From Boswellia sacra (taxonomy: Eukaryota; Streptophyta; Magnoliopsida; Sapindales; Burseraceae): a stretch of DNA of 64,000 nt. How positions within the stretch are numbered: position 1 is the stretch's first letter; each line of letters opens with the position of its first letter. The stretch spans positions 1-64,000 of the forward strand of contig SNVD02013030.1 of the NCBI GenBank assembly GCA_013180625.2, given 5' to 3'. Below the pieces are notes generated by a model. It did not search any database and was not told the origin of the DNA. It saw only the letters and a list, made by a program, of their open reading frames with translations. The position numbers and the translations under genes were made by a program. Positions 19,820 through 32,622 of the stretch are shown piece after piece.

Positions 19820-22800
19820 ATGGATAGATCTTGGACCCGACTTCCAAATAGACTTTGTGAGGAATATGTTGATGGTGTAAAGTTATTTATGGTTGTTGCA
19901 AAAATTTATTTGAATAAGAATGGGGAAGTTCGCTGTCCTTGTCGACATTGTCAAAATGTCCTTTGGAAATCTTGGATGTTGTTGAAACCCACTTATGTAA
20001 ACCAGGGATATCACCAAATTACCAAAAATGGATATATTATGGGGAAGAACTTGACTTTGGGTCCACTAGTATCATAAATTATATAAATAGAGCACCAAGA
20101 GTTGATAATGATATGAATATTGAGGATAAGGATGATGAGATGTATGAACTGGTACATGGCATATATGGTCCATTATTCATGGAAATATTTCACTCACAAC
20201 CATCCAACATAGAGAATATAGCAATCCGTTGTGATAAAGTAGATGAAGAGGTTCATAATTGCTTTAGTTTGTTGAATGAAGCCTAAAAGAGTCTGTTTCC
20301 TATGGCTAAGATGTCAACATTAAATTTTGTATTGAAATTAATGCATGTAAAAGTTCTTAACAATTGGAGTAATAAGTCATTAGATATGTTGCTTCGATTG
20401 TTGAAGAATTCTTTACCTGATGATAATAATCCACCAAAGTCAACACATGATGCAAAGAAGATGTTAAAGGACTTGGGCTTAGGGTATGAAGTTATTCATG
20501 CATGCAAATATGATTGCGCTTTGTTTTGGAAAGAAAATGAGTTGTATGAGAGGTGTCCAATATGTGATGAACCACGATACAAACCCTATACTAGGAAAGG
20601 GACAAAGGTGGCACAAAAAATTTTACGATATTTCCCCTTAAAGCCTTGGTTGGAATGACTATTTATGTCACGATATATAGCTAATGACATGAGATGGCAC
20701 AAACAGAAGCGAGTGGTTGAGGAAGGTGTTTTGAGGCATCCAGCTAATGGTGAAGCATGGAAAGATTTTGACAACTTATATCTGTGGTTTGCACAAGATC
20801 AACGTAATGTAAGGTTAGGTCTTGCAACCGATGGATTTAATCCTTTTGATAATATGCATAACTCGTACAGTATATGGCCTATTGTACTTGTACCCTATAA
20901 TTTACCTCCATGGAAATGTATGAAAGAGCCATTTATTTATATGTCATTGTTAATACCCAGTCCACGCACACTTGGGAAGGACATTGATGTGTACTTGAGA
21001 TCGTTAATTGAGGAGTTGAAAGATTTATGGCTAGTTGGTGTAGATACTTATGATGCATCTAGAAAAGTTTATTTCAAGATGCATGCAGCAATTATATGGA
21101 CAATCAATGATTTTCCTGCTTGCGGGAATCTTTTTATATGGAGTACAAAAGGTTACATTTCTTGTTCCGTTCGTAACAAAGAAACTTTCTCTTAATCAAT
21201 TTGGAGTAAAATATGTTACATAGGACATCATCGATTTTTGGCCAATGATCATCCATGGAGGAATAGTCTATTATACAATGGTGAAAAAAAATAGGGGGAG
21301 GCATCGCACTTATATTCAGGATATGACATTTTGAAATAGTTTAAAGAGTTTAATGAGTTGAAGCCATGGAAGAATCCAAAAAATACAAATAGGAAAAGAA
21401 AACGAAGAGTTGAAGAATTAAATTGGACTAAGAAAAGCATATTTTTTGAGTTGGAGTATTGGGCACAGTTAAAGAAACGTCATAATTTGGATGTCATGCT
21501 TATTGAGAAGAATATATGTGATAGTCTTGTTGGGACTTTAATTAATATTGACGGGAAGACTAAAGATACTAACAAGGCAAGACTTGACCTAAAAGATATG
21601 TGTCTTAGACCAGAGTTGCATTTGCAATATCAAGGTAATCAAATTTTGAAGCCCCATGCATGTTACACATTAACTTCAACTGAAAGAAAAGAATTTTGTC
21701 AGTTTCTATCATCAACCAAGTTTCCTGATGGATATGCCTCAAACATTACAAAGTGTGTGGATGTCAAAGAAGGTAAATTATTAGGCCTCAAAAGTCATGA
21801 CTGTCACAAACTATTGGAAAGACTGCTCCCAATAAGAATACGTCTGTACTTACGGGAGGATATCTGCTCAGCTATTATAGAATTGTGTAACTTTTTTCGA
21901 CAATTATGTGCCAAAACAATAAATTTGTCAAAATTGGAAGATCTAGAGAAAGGAATTGTGCTCATACTTTGCAAATTTGAATGAATCTTTCCACCAGCAT
22001 TCTTTGACATAATGGTCCCTTTGACAGTACATTTGCCGCAAGAGGCAAAATATGCGGGTCTAGTTGGATTTAGGTGCATGTATCTAATTGAGAGGTATTT
22101 TTTTATCTTGTTGAGCAATATAAATCATTGTACTTCCTCCTAATAGTCTAATAATGCAATTTGCTAATTAATCTTTACAAAACAGACTTTTGGGCAAATA
22201 TAAGACCTATGTTGGGAACAAAGCTCATATTGAGGGATCAATTGCAAAAGGTTATATTCGTAATGAGTGTAACAATTTTTGTTCTATGTATTTAAATCAA
22301 ATTGAAACAAGGTTCACTCGTGTTGAGCGAATCAATGACTGTGGAAAATGTGATCGAGGAATATCAGTTTTCTCTCAAAATTTTGTACCTCTAGGAGCCT
22401 CAAAAATGAAAATGTTATCTCTACAAGAGATTAACAAACTCCATTGGTATGTCCTAAACAATTGTGAGGAGGTGCAACTATACTTAAAGTAAGTCATCTT
22501 ATAAAATATTTAATTTACACTATGTATTCCATTTTATATGTAAGTTACACACAATTGTCCTAACATACATCAAAACTCTTATGTAGTGAGCATATTAATT
22601 TGTTGCAAAGGAAAGGTATAACAAATTTAAACATAGAACAACAAAAGAGCTTTCTAGAGTGGTTTGACAAACATGTAAGTAGTGTAGTACGGCTTACTAA
22701 TATGAATTGTTTTTTATAAAGAATAAAATGTATACTGATTTTATTTATTAATATATAGATGAAGGAGTTACTTTCGCAGGGGCTGACAATGAAGAATGAT

Positions 22801-23531
22801 CCTTTGTACATATTGGCAATTGGGGTTGACTTTGGGATAAATACTTTTTCAGAATGTGATGTTAATGGAGTGCATTATGTTATTGAAGAGAGAGATCAAA
22901 GATTAACAACTCAAAACTATGGAATAGTAGTTTTATGGGACGTTGTCAAATGTCATAAACTTAAGATATGATTCCACAGACCGAGTCACTTTATTTCAAT
23001 GCAAGTGGTTTGACATAAATCCAAAAAAGAAAAGGATTCATCATGATTACCATCTTGTATCTATTAATACTACCCAAACATGGTATGATGAAGATTCTTT
23101 TATTCTTGCATCCCAAGCACAACAAGTAATGTTTATTGATGATCCAAAACTTGGTGAAGGGTGGAAAGTTGTGGATAAAATAAATTAAAGAGGTCATGGG
23201 ATACACAAGAGAAAAATGAGCTAAATGAAGAACAAGATGGCATTAATGAAGTTTTTGAAAATGACCTACATTGCCAAGATGAGGGAGCAGAATATTGTGC
23301 TTCTTAGTTGAAGAAGATGACTTAGAAGTTAGAGTGTTCAATAGAAATGATGTCGAACCAGATGAACTTAATGATCAAAGTTTGGGATTAAGCAAAAGTC
23401 AAGGAAAATATGACTTAGACGACTTCATATGTGATACACAAGATGAGGATGATGAAGTTCTATCAAATCATGAATGTGATAATGAAGAATTACTACAATC
23501 TGAAGATGATATTGATGTTGAATTAGATTAA
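19820..23531 (+). pseudogene. TNP2-like CACTA transposase with DUF4218 and DUF4216
   Basis: Transposase that would bind and cut the element ends. The start MDRSW (19820) and CRHCQN belong to the transposase-associated domain. A frameshift near 19940-19990 follows. One frame then runs to 21984, broken by stops at 20284, 20656 and 21193 and two more between 21280 and 21345. The TNP2 core is seen as EGVLRHPANGEAWKDFD, LGLATDGFNPF and then SPRTLGKDIDVYL. DUF4218 spans about 21650-22490 (ending in KAHIEGSIAKGYI), with an intron 22095-22185 whose GT-AG junction restores the frame. Further introns end at about 22585 and 22758. DUF4216 (GVHYVIEERDQRL) follows, then an acidic tail. Too many lesions to be active. 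Confidence 0.8.
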
Positions 23532-23671
23532 TGGTAGTTTTTCATGGAAATTGAATTTATGTGTAAAACTTTGCATCTTTGCCATATTTGTATTCATGTT
23601 TAAATATTATTTTTCTCTTTTCATGCCTATTTATATGTATAACTATTAATGTTATGTAGTATGTGTTTTAG

Positions 23672-25850
23672 ATGGCTCCTGGTGTACATAAAAAAGCAAA
23701 AGGTGTGAGCACCTTTTTTGTTAACATAAGTGCTCACGCAAATGAGGTTACATAAAATCCTACTCAACCTTTAAGTGGCACAGGTAAGTTGGCTTAAAAT
23801 TTTTTAGTCAAACTCATGCTTTTTTATTACAAATAAAAACATTTAAAAGTATTATTTCTCATTAAAATGATATGTTTTGTAGGTTCACACCCTATACAGC
23901 GTAACACTCATGGTCCTACTCAATCTTTGGGAATTGATATACAAGTAACTCAAATAGGTAAATTAGCTGTGGAAATTTCAAAAGAAACTGGGAAAGCTGA
24001 AGGAAAAAATGCAAATAAGCTTTCCTCTAAATGTAGGGTCATTGTTAGGAAATCTGCTTGACAAAATCATTTGTCGTGGACAAAGATACCTTGGAAAGAT
24101 CGCTCAAAGTTATTTGATCATCTTCTAGTATGTTTAACAACAATTTTAAACAATGATGATATCCATGTATTTTATTTATTAATTTGTAAGTGATTGACCT
24201 TATGTGTGTTTTTTCTCAAATAATATAGGTGAATTTTGACTTAGATTTAAGTCAAGAACATGTTATTTATTGCTGTAATGAACTTTTGAGTGGTCGTTAC
24301 AAAGACTATCGCTATGATTTGAAGAAGGAATTTGAAAATATGGGGGCAAATCAGGAAGCACGATCACATCCACCACCTGGTGTTCATGAGGAAGACTGGG
24401 AGTACTTATGTGATTTATGGTCTACCACGAAGCATAAGGTAAAACTGTAGATCTTATTTTTAGTGATTGCTGCTTATGTTATGTAGAACCTTCTATCCAT
24501 GACAATAAATATAGTACATTGGTCAGTTTAAGAATTGGATTTTATAATCTTTAACTTGTTTTTATTAACTTTGTTTGCTATTGTTAAATGGAAAAAAAAA
24601 ATTCTCAATTTGATGATATTGTGGAACTAGAGATTCCATGTTTTTCCTTCATGTTTTGATATTGTTAAGGAGTACTTAATTTATTGAATTTCTTATAGGT
24701 GCTTATATACAATTATTTATGTTAGGTTGAACGTTTTATCCATGAAATGAGATGTAGTATAATGATGAGTTTGTGAATTGCATTTTGGAATACATTTCAG
24801 TTGTTTTCATTATCTTTGCATGCTATTTTAAACTCAAAAATATTTGAGAGTTTGATGATGAAGTTGTGGAATATGAGGTTCCAAGTAATTCTTTATGTTG
24901 TGATTATTAAGAAGTGCTCAATTTTACAGTATTACGGGTTTCTTGATATTTATTATAAAAACAAAGGAAGCTCTGCTGAAATATTTTGAAATTGTTTTAT
25001 TGTAAACTTTTTGATACTAACTTGTTATGTATCTATATATGATTTAGGAAAAATGCGAAAATAATGCAAAAAAAATAAGGAAAAACTCCCTTTCAATCAC
25101 CATGAGGGGTGCAAATCTTTTTCATCTCATCGTTCAGATAACCTTATGGTAAAATTAATTTATTAACTTCTAGCTAATTTTTGTTATTATTATTGTTACA
25201 AAATGTATACTTTAACAAATTCTTTCACATTTGTTTACATTTTTGTAGCGCTTGGGTGAGACACAATGCTTTTCAAATCTTTTTCAATCTACTCATCATA
25301 CTACAAAAAAAAAAGGATGGATTAATGATGTTGCACGGGAGAAATATGTAAATCTATTTATATTTTTATTTAATTCTTTTACTATTTTATATTTATTTAT
25401 TCAATTTGATTCACCATTTATGTTTTTGTAGCAAGAGTTACGTCAGTTTGAGGATTCAAATGCTCAAGGGGAGATAGAATATAGTGAGGTTGAGATGTCC
25501 CAAAGAATCTTCGGAAAGAAATCTGGATATGTTAAAGGATTGGAAGTGCATATACAAGGTTCTCATGGTCACCTAATGACTTCATCTATCATTCATCAAG
25601 AATTGCTCACTAAGATAGAGACACAACAAGCTGAGCTATAGTCCACCCGATTTGAGTTGGTTGAAGCGTACTCTTTGATAAAAACACAATAGACTGAGAT
25701 AACCAATTTGAAGGCTAAGTTTCAATCAATTGAGACTTATTTATAGACTTTGGCTCCTGGTCAGTTTGCTTCATCGTCATCATATAGATCATCACTACCA
25801 TCTTATTGTGTTTTTGGCATTAAAATTATATAATGGGATTTGTTTTTGTT
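23672..25850 (+). pseudogene. Ptta/En-Spm (TNP1-like) protein gene, decayed
   Basis: Second CACTA gene, DNA-binding partner of TNP2 in En/Spm systems. Starts at ATG 23672 (MAPGVHKK). Exon pieces separated by AT-rich introns lie at about 23672-23784, 23882-24128, 24229-24441, 25050-25146, 25249-25348 and 25432-25850. Recognisable segments are HPPPGVHEEDWEYLCDLW, THHTTKKKGWINDVAREKY and QELRQFEDSNAQGE, which fit the plant transposase Ptta/En-Spm family. The last exon is a coiled-coil-like stretch with three TAG stops (about 25638, 25690 and 25744) where the context suggests Gln codons. An AT-rich intron (24450-25040) holds a diverged internal duplication of about 240 bp. Confidence 0.7.
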
Positions 25851-26139
25851 ATGGATATCACTACCATCCTACTATTGGCATGGATATTTTGTGTTACAAT
25901 TTTTTTAGTCATGTATATTTTGCCTTATAGGATTCTCTGTCACTTTTGTTTCAAGTTTACATGAATACTTGATTTTTGTGCTACAATTTTTCAGGTCATG
26001 TGTATATTTGATTCAATGATCCTTTGTCTTACAAATGCATCGTGATGAATATAAAATTTAATCAAAAATAATTTATGGTAAATTATACAAATATCAATGT
26101 CAAATGTTTTTGAAAGCCAAAATAATTTAAAAAATAATT

Positions 26140-26893
26140 TGATCGACTTGGATAACAGACCTTTTAATGACCAATGTAATAGTCGCTAGAAAATTAGAGG
26201 CTTCTTGACTTCAACATTCCACTACCAAATTTGTATAATCTGCAACCAACAATTTGCATAAAACACCAATTGTACTGTACCTTCTGTAACCAATGTTGGT
26301 AGCACAATTAGTGACCAAATCCTTCGTCTCTATATATAGTATATCACCTCCAAAAGTATGGAAGTTTAGGACATTTGGTGACCAAATTTCATAAATTCAG
26401 CAACCAATATGTCGTCACTATATATCATGAATCAGCTACAAAATATTGGTAGCCAAAAGTTGGCATCCAGCGACCAAATATGGTCGCCCAATATGTATTT
26501 ATAGCGACTAACTTTCTACGCAATCAGCAACCAAAATCATTCATCGCTATATGAAAATATCATCTCCATTAAGGATATTCGACGACCAAATTACATATTT
26601 GGCAACGCTAATGTCATCACTGAATCTCATGAATCAGCTACGAAATGGTGGTAGCAAAATGTTAGCATTTAGCGACTACTTTTGGTGGCTAAATCTTTAC
26701 CTATAGCGACCAACATTAGTCGCTAAGTTATGGTTGGTGATGACATACAAATTTCGTTGCTATGATTTTTTGCCACGAGGCTAGCGCGACCATTTAGCGA
26801 CCAACTTATTTTCGTCGCTGCATCTTTCGGCAACCACTTTTTGTTTTTAGCTACCAACTTTATTGGTAGCCAAAGAGTCATTTTCTTGTAGCG
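26140..26893. repeat. right subterminal repeats and TIR of the coding CACTA
   Basis: More than 20 short direct and inverted copies of gcgaccaa / ttggtcgc-like motifs, many spaced 15-40 bp, ending in CTTGTAGCG at 26893. This texture is typical of CACTA ends and marks the element boundary. Confidence 0.8.
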
Positions 26894-29691
26894 TGAAAAG
26901 TCTTAAAAACTGACACATGATTTCGCAAAATCATAGAAATTAATCCGAGGGAATCTAGTGATGAGTCATATATTGTTACGAAGCTACGATTCTAGTTTTC
27001 ATAGAAGTTTATGGATCATAAATCGGAGTTGAATTCCAAAAATTATATGTGATCGAAGGAACAAAGGTTCAAAGGGACTGCATCGAAGGATGATAAAAAA
27101 GGAAGGGGCTAAAGGGAAATTGGCTGATCGGCCATCAGACGGCTGCTTGGCCATTTGACAGCTACCCGCCTATTGGCCAATGGCCGAGCATCCATCAGAT
27201 GGTCGCCCAACCCTTGTTGGTTTATTATTGAAAATTTGCTTAGAAAATTTCCTTACTCGTTTGCACCCCTCTCCTATATAAACCCTACTCCTTTCACTTT
27301 ATTATACATATCGATTATCGAAAATAATCATCTCTTTCTCTTTTTTGAAGACACGCTCAATAATTGGAGAAGTCTTTTTTAGTATTTTTTTAGGCATTCT
27401 ATTGCTCTAAACCCAGAAAGGGTACGTCTTGAGAATAGAATTCTCTCTGCCCTCGCATTCTCTTTTATTTTACTTGCTTAAAAAAAACATGTTTACGACT
27501 TTATTTTTATGTTTAGAAGCATGATTAGGGTTATTGTGAATTGTTTTAACCCTATTTGTTTTGCAAGGTGCAAATGCTTGTCTAGGTAAGTCATCTTTCC
27601 TTTCCTTATTTAGAAACATGCTTAGGAATTTAATTTCTTCGTGAATTCTTAAAAATATGCTTAGGAGCACATGCTTAGAATCATACTTATGAGTACATGA
27701 TTAGAATCATGTTAAGGAGAACTTATATTTGCTTTGATGTATGCTAGGAAATAGCATAGAATAGGTAGAATTATTGTTCTGCATTTGAATGTCTTGTTTG
27801 AGCTAGAATAACTATGGTTGATTTCAATTAGGCTAGAAATGCCATGTTTAGGCTAGAGATGCCATGATTCTTAGTAAATTGCTTTGAATTATGCTAGAAT
27901 AGCAATAGGTAGAATACCATGATGGAATTTATCAAATCTAGGCTAGAATACCATGACACTAGGTTATGGCTTTGTTTGATTTAATTTATGAATGTACAAA
28001 TGTTTGTATATTATAAAGTGTAATTGTATGATGCCATGAAGTAATGGTGGACTCATGTTGATGGTGAGGGACCATCGCTAAGAATGTATGCCTTATTTAT
28101 GGATACATAAGAAGTTTGAATAGACGTTGAATAGACTCACATAGGGTGGTGAGGAATTCATCATCTATTTAGTTTCGAATGTATGTGAATGTATGAGACA
28201 TTATATTGTTGTTGAATAGCAATGTTGTAATCCTCTCTTGTTCCCTCGTGTTTGAAAGAAAATGTAATCAATTCTCCTCCACCTTTCTTTGGATGTTTAT
28301 AACTGTTATTGATTGAATAATCACCTCACATGCCTAATAAAGATAAAAATGAAAATGTGTGCATAACATGAACTATCTAAGCGGACTAACTAAGACCATG
28401 AGATATTCTTATTTGGTATTTTCCAGGTGGAGGCCTGATTCACATCTGGGTGAGTTGAAAAACTCGTACCTAACTTCTCGAACCCATCTCTGAAAGGATA
28501 ATGGTAGATTAAGTCCCGAAGTGAGGGATCAAATTGCCCCCATTTATTCCCAGTTGAATAATTGGATGATGACTCCTTTCTCCAGATGTGCCTATGGCTT
28601 ATTTGGGTTCCTTTAAGTCTTGAAAAGGGCTTTGATATAGTGTCGTGGTCGCAAATGCTCTGACAGGATGAAAGCCTTGTTTACACATTTTTTTTTCCCT
28701 TTCACATTGCTATAGTGTGTGTGTGTCTGTGTGTGTGTATGTTTATTTGAGGAGAAATATTTGCTAGTATTGAAGTATTTGTAGCCACCGTAACCGGGGA
28801 ATTTGCTATATAAAGCTTGTGAGGACGGCAAATGGAATATTATGGAAGTTTCAATACTTTAATTTTACTACATAATCTTTGTTTATGCGAATTTGAATTT
28901 TGTTGCATTGATTTTAAATAGGTGATTTTGAATGCAATTTGTTTTGAGGCCTCATTTAGCTTATCATAATTTATGCTTCAATGGATTTTACATTATTTCT
29001 TTAAGGTGTGATTCTTTTCTTATTTGAGGTTGTTTGAATTGTGGATGACAAGTTGCATGTGTTGTTGCTTTGGCTGGTGAATGGTTGCATTTTTTGAATT
29101 AAAAAATTTCACTTAGTACCTATAGCTTTTAATTGCTATTTTTAACATAGGTTCACCTACCATCTACTTGTTTGCATTAGTGGTGGTTAATTGATGATTA
29201 ATGATTGAGGTTTTGCCTTGTTTATATTCCTATTGTTGTGCTATAATCGTTCAAAGTTTTGCTTCAACAAGGAATTTTTTGAAGTTTTCAGTTTGGTTTT
29301 AGTTGTTCCTAACTTCATGATAATGTATGGTTGCTAGGATTGTTTAGATGACTAATATGGGTCTTTATCATTATGCTGATCCTTTGGAAATTGTTTTTTA
29401 TGCCATTTGTTTTAATGATTGTTTTCAAATAAAACTGTAGTTGATCCATTAAAATTGGAAGTTGTAGTTGCTTTTCTATCTCTAGCTACTGTTTATTTCA
29501 ATGATGATGCTTGGATTTCATATTCATATATTTGTTTGGTCTCCACATTGGGCTATTTTCTTATCACATTTCCTACTTCAGCATACATGATTAGGCGAAG
29601 AAAATAATAGATGCAAGCATTGCTTGTCAACTAAAATTAATAATGTGGGAGTATTTGTTTTCAGTTATTTCAATTGTGTGTAGGTTCATGG
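26894..29691. other. no gene recognised; short degenerate repeats
   Basis: Contains a promoter-like stretch (CTATATAAACCC near 27273) after an inverted-repeat-rich segment at 27120-27210. A block at 27640-27970 has loose repeats of a gctagaat-ccatga-like motif. A GT-rich microsatellite lies at about 28715-28739. ORFs here are short and have no family features. The sequence may be an old LTR-element relic, which I cannot prove. Confidence 0.4.
28715..28739. repeat. (GT)n microsatellite
   Basis: About 12 GT units with one CT interruption. Confidence 0.8.
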
Positions 29692-30900
29692 CACCTAAGA
29701 AACAAAAGATTTCTAATGCCACAAACGCCTCCACATCAGTTCGTCCTTTATTTGATCCGCATATCTTCAAAAGTGTTGATACTACTGCCTGATATCAAAC
29801 TACGGTTCTAGCCAAAAGTTGTTTACGGGAGCAAGGGATCGACATTACCAATGACTTATTATGGAGCACACTGGACAGAGACACATGGTAGACATTTATG
29901 GCACAATTGGAGCATGCCATCGTAGCTGTGGTCTGAGAGTTTTATGCCAATGCCAAGGAGAGAAATAGCTACAATGTGTATGTGTGTGGGAAGTAAGTTT
30001 CATTCCACCCTGCTATTATTAATTGATTTTACAAGCTGCCCGAGATTGGTGAGTGGGATTACTACTAGTACAAGTAGAATCTAAACTTTGATGACATTCT
30101 CGCTTATCTCACTCTAGCGAGTACTAAGTACGAATCTTCTAGAGCACATCGAGAAGAGGCTAGCATGTTTCCTACTTTTGTTGTGTCTCATTGGGTTACG
30201 ACCATCGAACCTTTTGTGCATGCTAAAATGTTGCATAGGTTTCAAAGGAGAAGGCTACTCTTTTATATGCATTCCAGCAAAGGATGTCGATTAATGTGGG
30301 CAAGGTGATTGCGAACAACATTATCCATTACATTCAAGCCAAGACCACTGGAGGACTCCCATACTCATCTCTTATCACTTGTCTTTGCCGAGCAGCTAGT
30401 GTGGTCATCGATGTAGCTGAGGAGAGACCACACCCATGGCTGATCATTGAAATGCAGTTCCTTTAAACACTTGAGTGGGCACACGTGAATGCTCACATGA
30501 GACAGCAGCTACTGCTTCCATCTCGCCCATTGACCACTTCTTAGCGGATGGACTGCTTTGAGCATGAGCTTCAGGAGACTTGATGCGAGCTTGCTTCGGT
30601 TCGCCACGATGTCACTTATGTCAAGCAAGTGATCACCTATATGATAGAGACTCAGTGGGCATTCCAGTAGTTTTTCATTAGTCAGTGCTCTTCTCCAAAC
30701 CTATTTCCCCCTCCACCACTTTTTAATAAAGAAAAACGACAGGCCACTGAGAAGCTTCCTCAGGATCCGTCAATTAATGAGGAGGATGTTGCTATGTGGA
30801 CCGATGATTTTGTCTACATCGAAGCACATGATGATGACCTTGGCACTAACCTTGGCGATGTTTTGGGCGATGATCTTCAGGATGATTAGGATCCGTCAGA
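29692..30900 (+). pseudogene. plant transposon protein relic (PTPP-like)
   Basis: Starts at an ATG near 29692 (MAPKKQKI) and reads, across several stops, a segment with AKERNSYNVYV and SFHPAII followed by LPEIGEWDYY. This pattern resembles the putative plant transposon protein domain found in many plant retroelement-derived genes. Further on, VVSHWVTTIEPFVHAKMLHR and an acidic end are seen. Stops near 29791, 29890, 29937, 29994 and 30074, mostly TAG or TGA, break the frame. No function is assigned in the family and none is expected here. Confidence 0.5.
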
Positions 30901-31133
30901 CCCTTGAGCTTTCAAAGAATTTTTTAGTTTTTTTTAATTTATTTATTTTCTATCTTTCTTTGTTTTTGTGCACATTGATGACATTATGCTTCTCAAGTTT
31001 GGAGGTGCATTACTTCATTCCTGTTAATTGTTGGCTATTTTTGCTTATTTTGTATATAATATGTGTTAAAAAAAATTTTTTTTGCTCGCATGTGATGGCC
31101 AATGGCAAGATGATAATTGCCTTACATGGATAA

Positions 31134-32581
31134 CTGTTAGAAATTGAAAAATTTTGCATGAAAACTATGGGTTTGCTCTTATTGATAATTTTTTCTTAAT
31201 TTTCAATTCCTTGAACATCATTTGAGCACATCGAGTCATGATCATTGAAATTGATTGTTGATTCAAAGAAAGCTTATGTAATGCAAATGTCCCATTAGAC
31301 TTCAAAAAGATTCTAGAACTTGTTTGATTGTTGCTTGAGGCGAAATCATAGACAACTCAATATCAGGGAAAGATTTAGGCTATCTTTGGATCGTTTGTGT
31401 CTTCCAAGCTAACCCATAAATTACATTGATCCCTACTAGTCCCCTTTAAGCCTATTTTAGCTTTTTTCTTTCTTAACTTAGAAATATATCCCAACCACAT
31501 TTTGAATATGTCTAAATAGTGTACCTTACTTATAAAATATGTAAATTTTTCTAAACTTTTGTTGTTTTGCATTAATGAGGGAGCATAAGGGCAGAGAGAA
31601 GGTGTATTGATATTATTTTATGCAACTATATATACAATTTTTGAAATTGTAGTTCATTTGTGGTTTCAATTCTTTGCATTATTCTCTCTATTCAAAACCA
31701 AAAAAAAAAAAAAAACTAGATTAGTTGGTTTCATAGCCTTTTTAGTTTAAGCATATAAGTTCCTAAGGATGTCTTAACATCTAGTAACCTAAGGCCAACT
31801 GGCTTGAGAGTTGCTAGCTGAATGCTTGTTACATGAATTATAAGGAAAGCTTAAAGGAATAAACATTGCACTATCCAGTTGATTAATAAAGAAAGAAAAA
31901 AAAAGGAAAAGAAAAGAAATAGAGAGAATCTTGCTATCAATCAAAAGAATTGAGAATATGTGGGTTATGATGTATTTGCTGTAACAATGAGGGGGTGTTG
32001 AAACACAGAAAAGGGAAGTGAGTTCAGTTGAAGTTTGATGGAGTTGTCTTGAAAATATTGGTTGATAAGAGTTGGAAAATTTTTTTTTGCTGGAGATAAG
32101 AGAGATTTTATATGCTTTATGGCTGAACTAAACTAAACAATTTGACTCTTTCCATATCTTTATTACCCTAGCCATCCATTACAAGTTTTGAAAAGTCCTA
32201 TTTGATCCTTGATGTTGAGTTTGTCTACATTATTGGACAGTAGCATGATTAGCAAGCCTATGGAATCTCAGTTTTCATGCAGCGCATAAAAAGAAAATAT
32301 TTATTTGATTCTTTTTATTTTTTTTGCATAATCTCATTTGAATTACAATCAATGATGTGTGAATGATTCATCAGAACCACATACTTGAGGAATTGGAAAT
32401 GGACTTGAGCGATTCTTAGTAAAAGTCCTAGATGATTTGCAAATTTGAAATTTCTTTTGAGTTATAAATGATGCAATTTGTGAGGAGAATCACTGTGTTA
32501 AGTACAAGCTCAAATTTGAATAAATAACTTTTGATTCAAATATGCTTGTTTGCTTTTATTTTTGTTAATTGTTAGTTTTTG
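31134..32581. other. non-coding 3' part of a decayed retroelement
   Basis: No ORF of note. Holds an A-run at about 31699-31716 and AT-rich sequence. Position between the transposon-protein relic and the hairpin/LTR suggests it is the untranslated 3' region of the same element. Confidence 0.35.
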
Positions 32582-32603
32582 TTTTGCTCGAGGACTAGCA
32601 AAA
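32582..32603 (+). other. conserved retroelement hairpin (TTTTGCT...AGCAAAA)
   Basis: TTTTGCT and AGCAAAA form a 7-bp stem around CGAGGACT. A GCTCGAGGAC-AGCAA hairpin just upstream of the polypurine tract and LTR recurs in plant Ty3/gypsy elements. A purine tract and TGTTAG at 32623 follow here, which supports that reading. Confidence 0.45.
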
Positions 32604-32622
32604 TATTAACTTTGGAAGTATT

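Larger units (their letters stand above)
19779..26893 (+). mobile_element. En/Spm-type CACTA transposon with coding genes (decayed)
   Basis: Contains TNP2-like, DUF4218, DUF4216 and Ptta/En-Spm segments in the order known for plant CACTA elements. It ends at 26893 with TTTTCTTGTAGCG, the complement of CGCTACAAGAAAA, one base away from the canonical CACTACAAGAAAA. About 750 bp before that end are packed with subterminal repeats. The left terminus is not seen: the element is interrupted at 12357-19778 by the gene-capturing CACTA, and its left part must lie before 12357 or be deleted. Confidence 0.8.
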
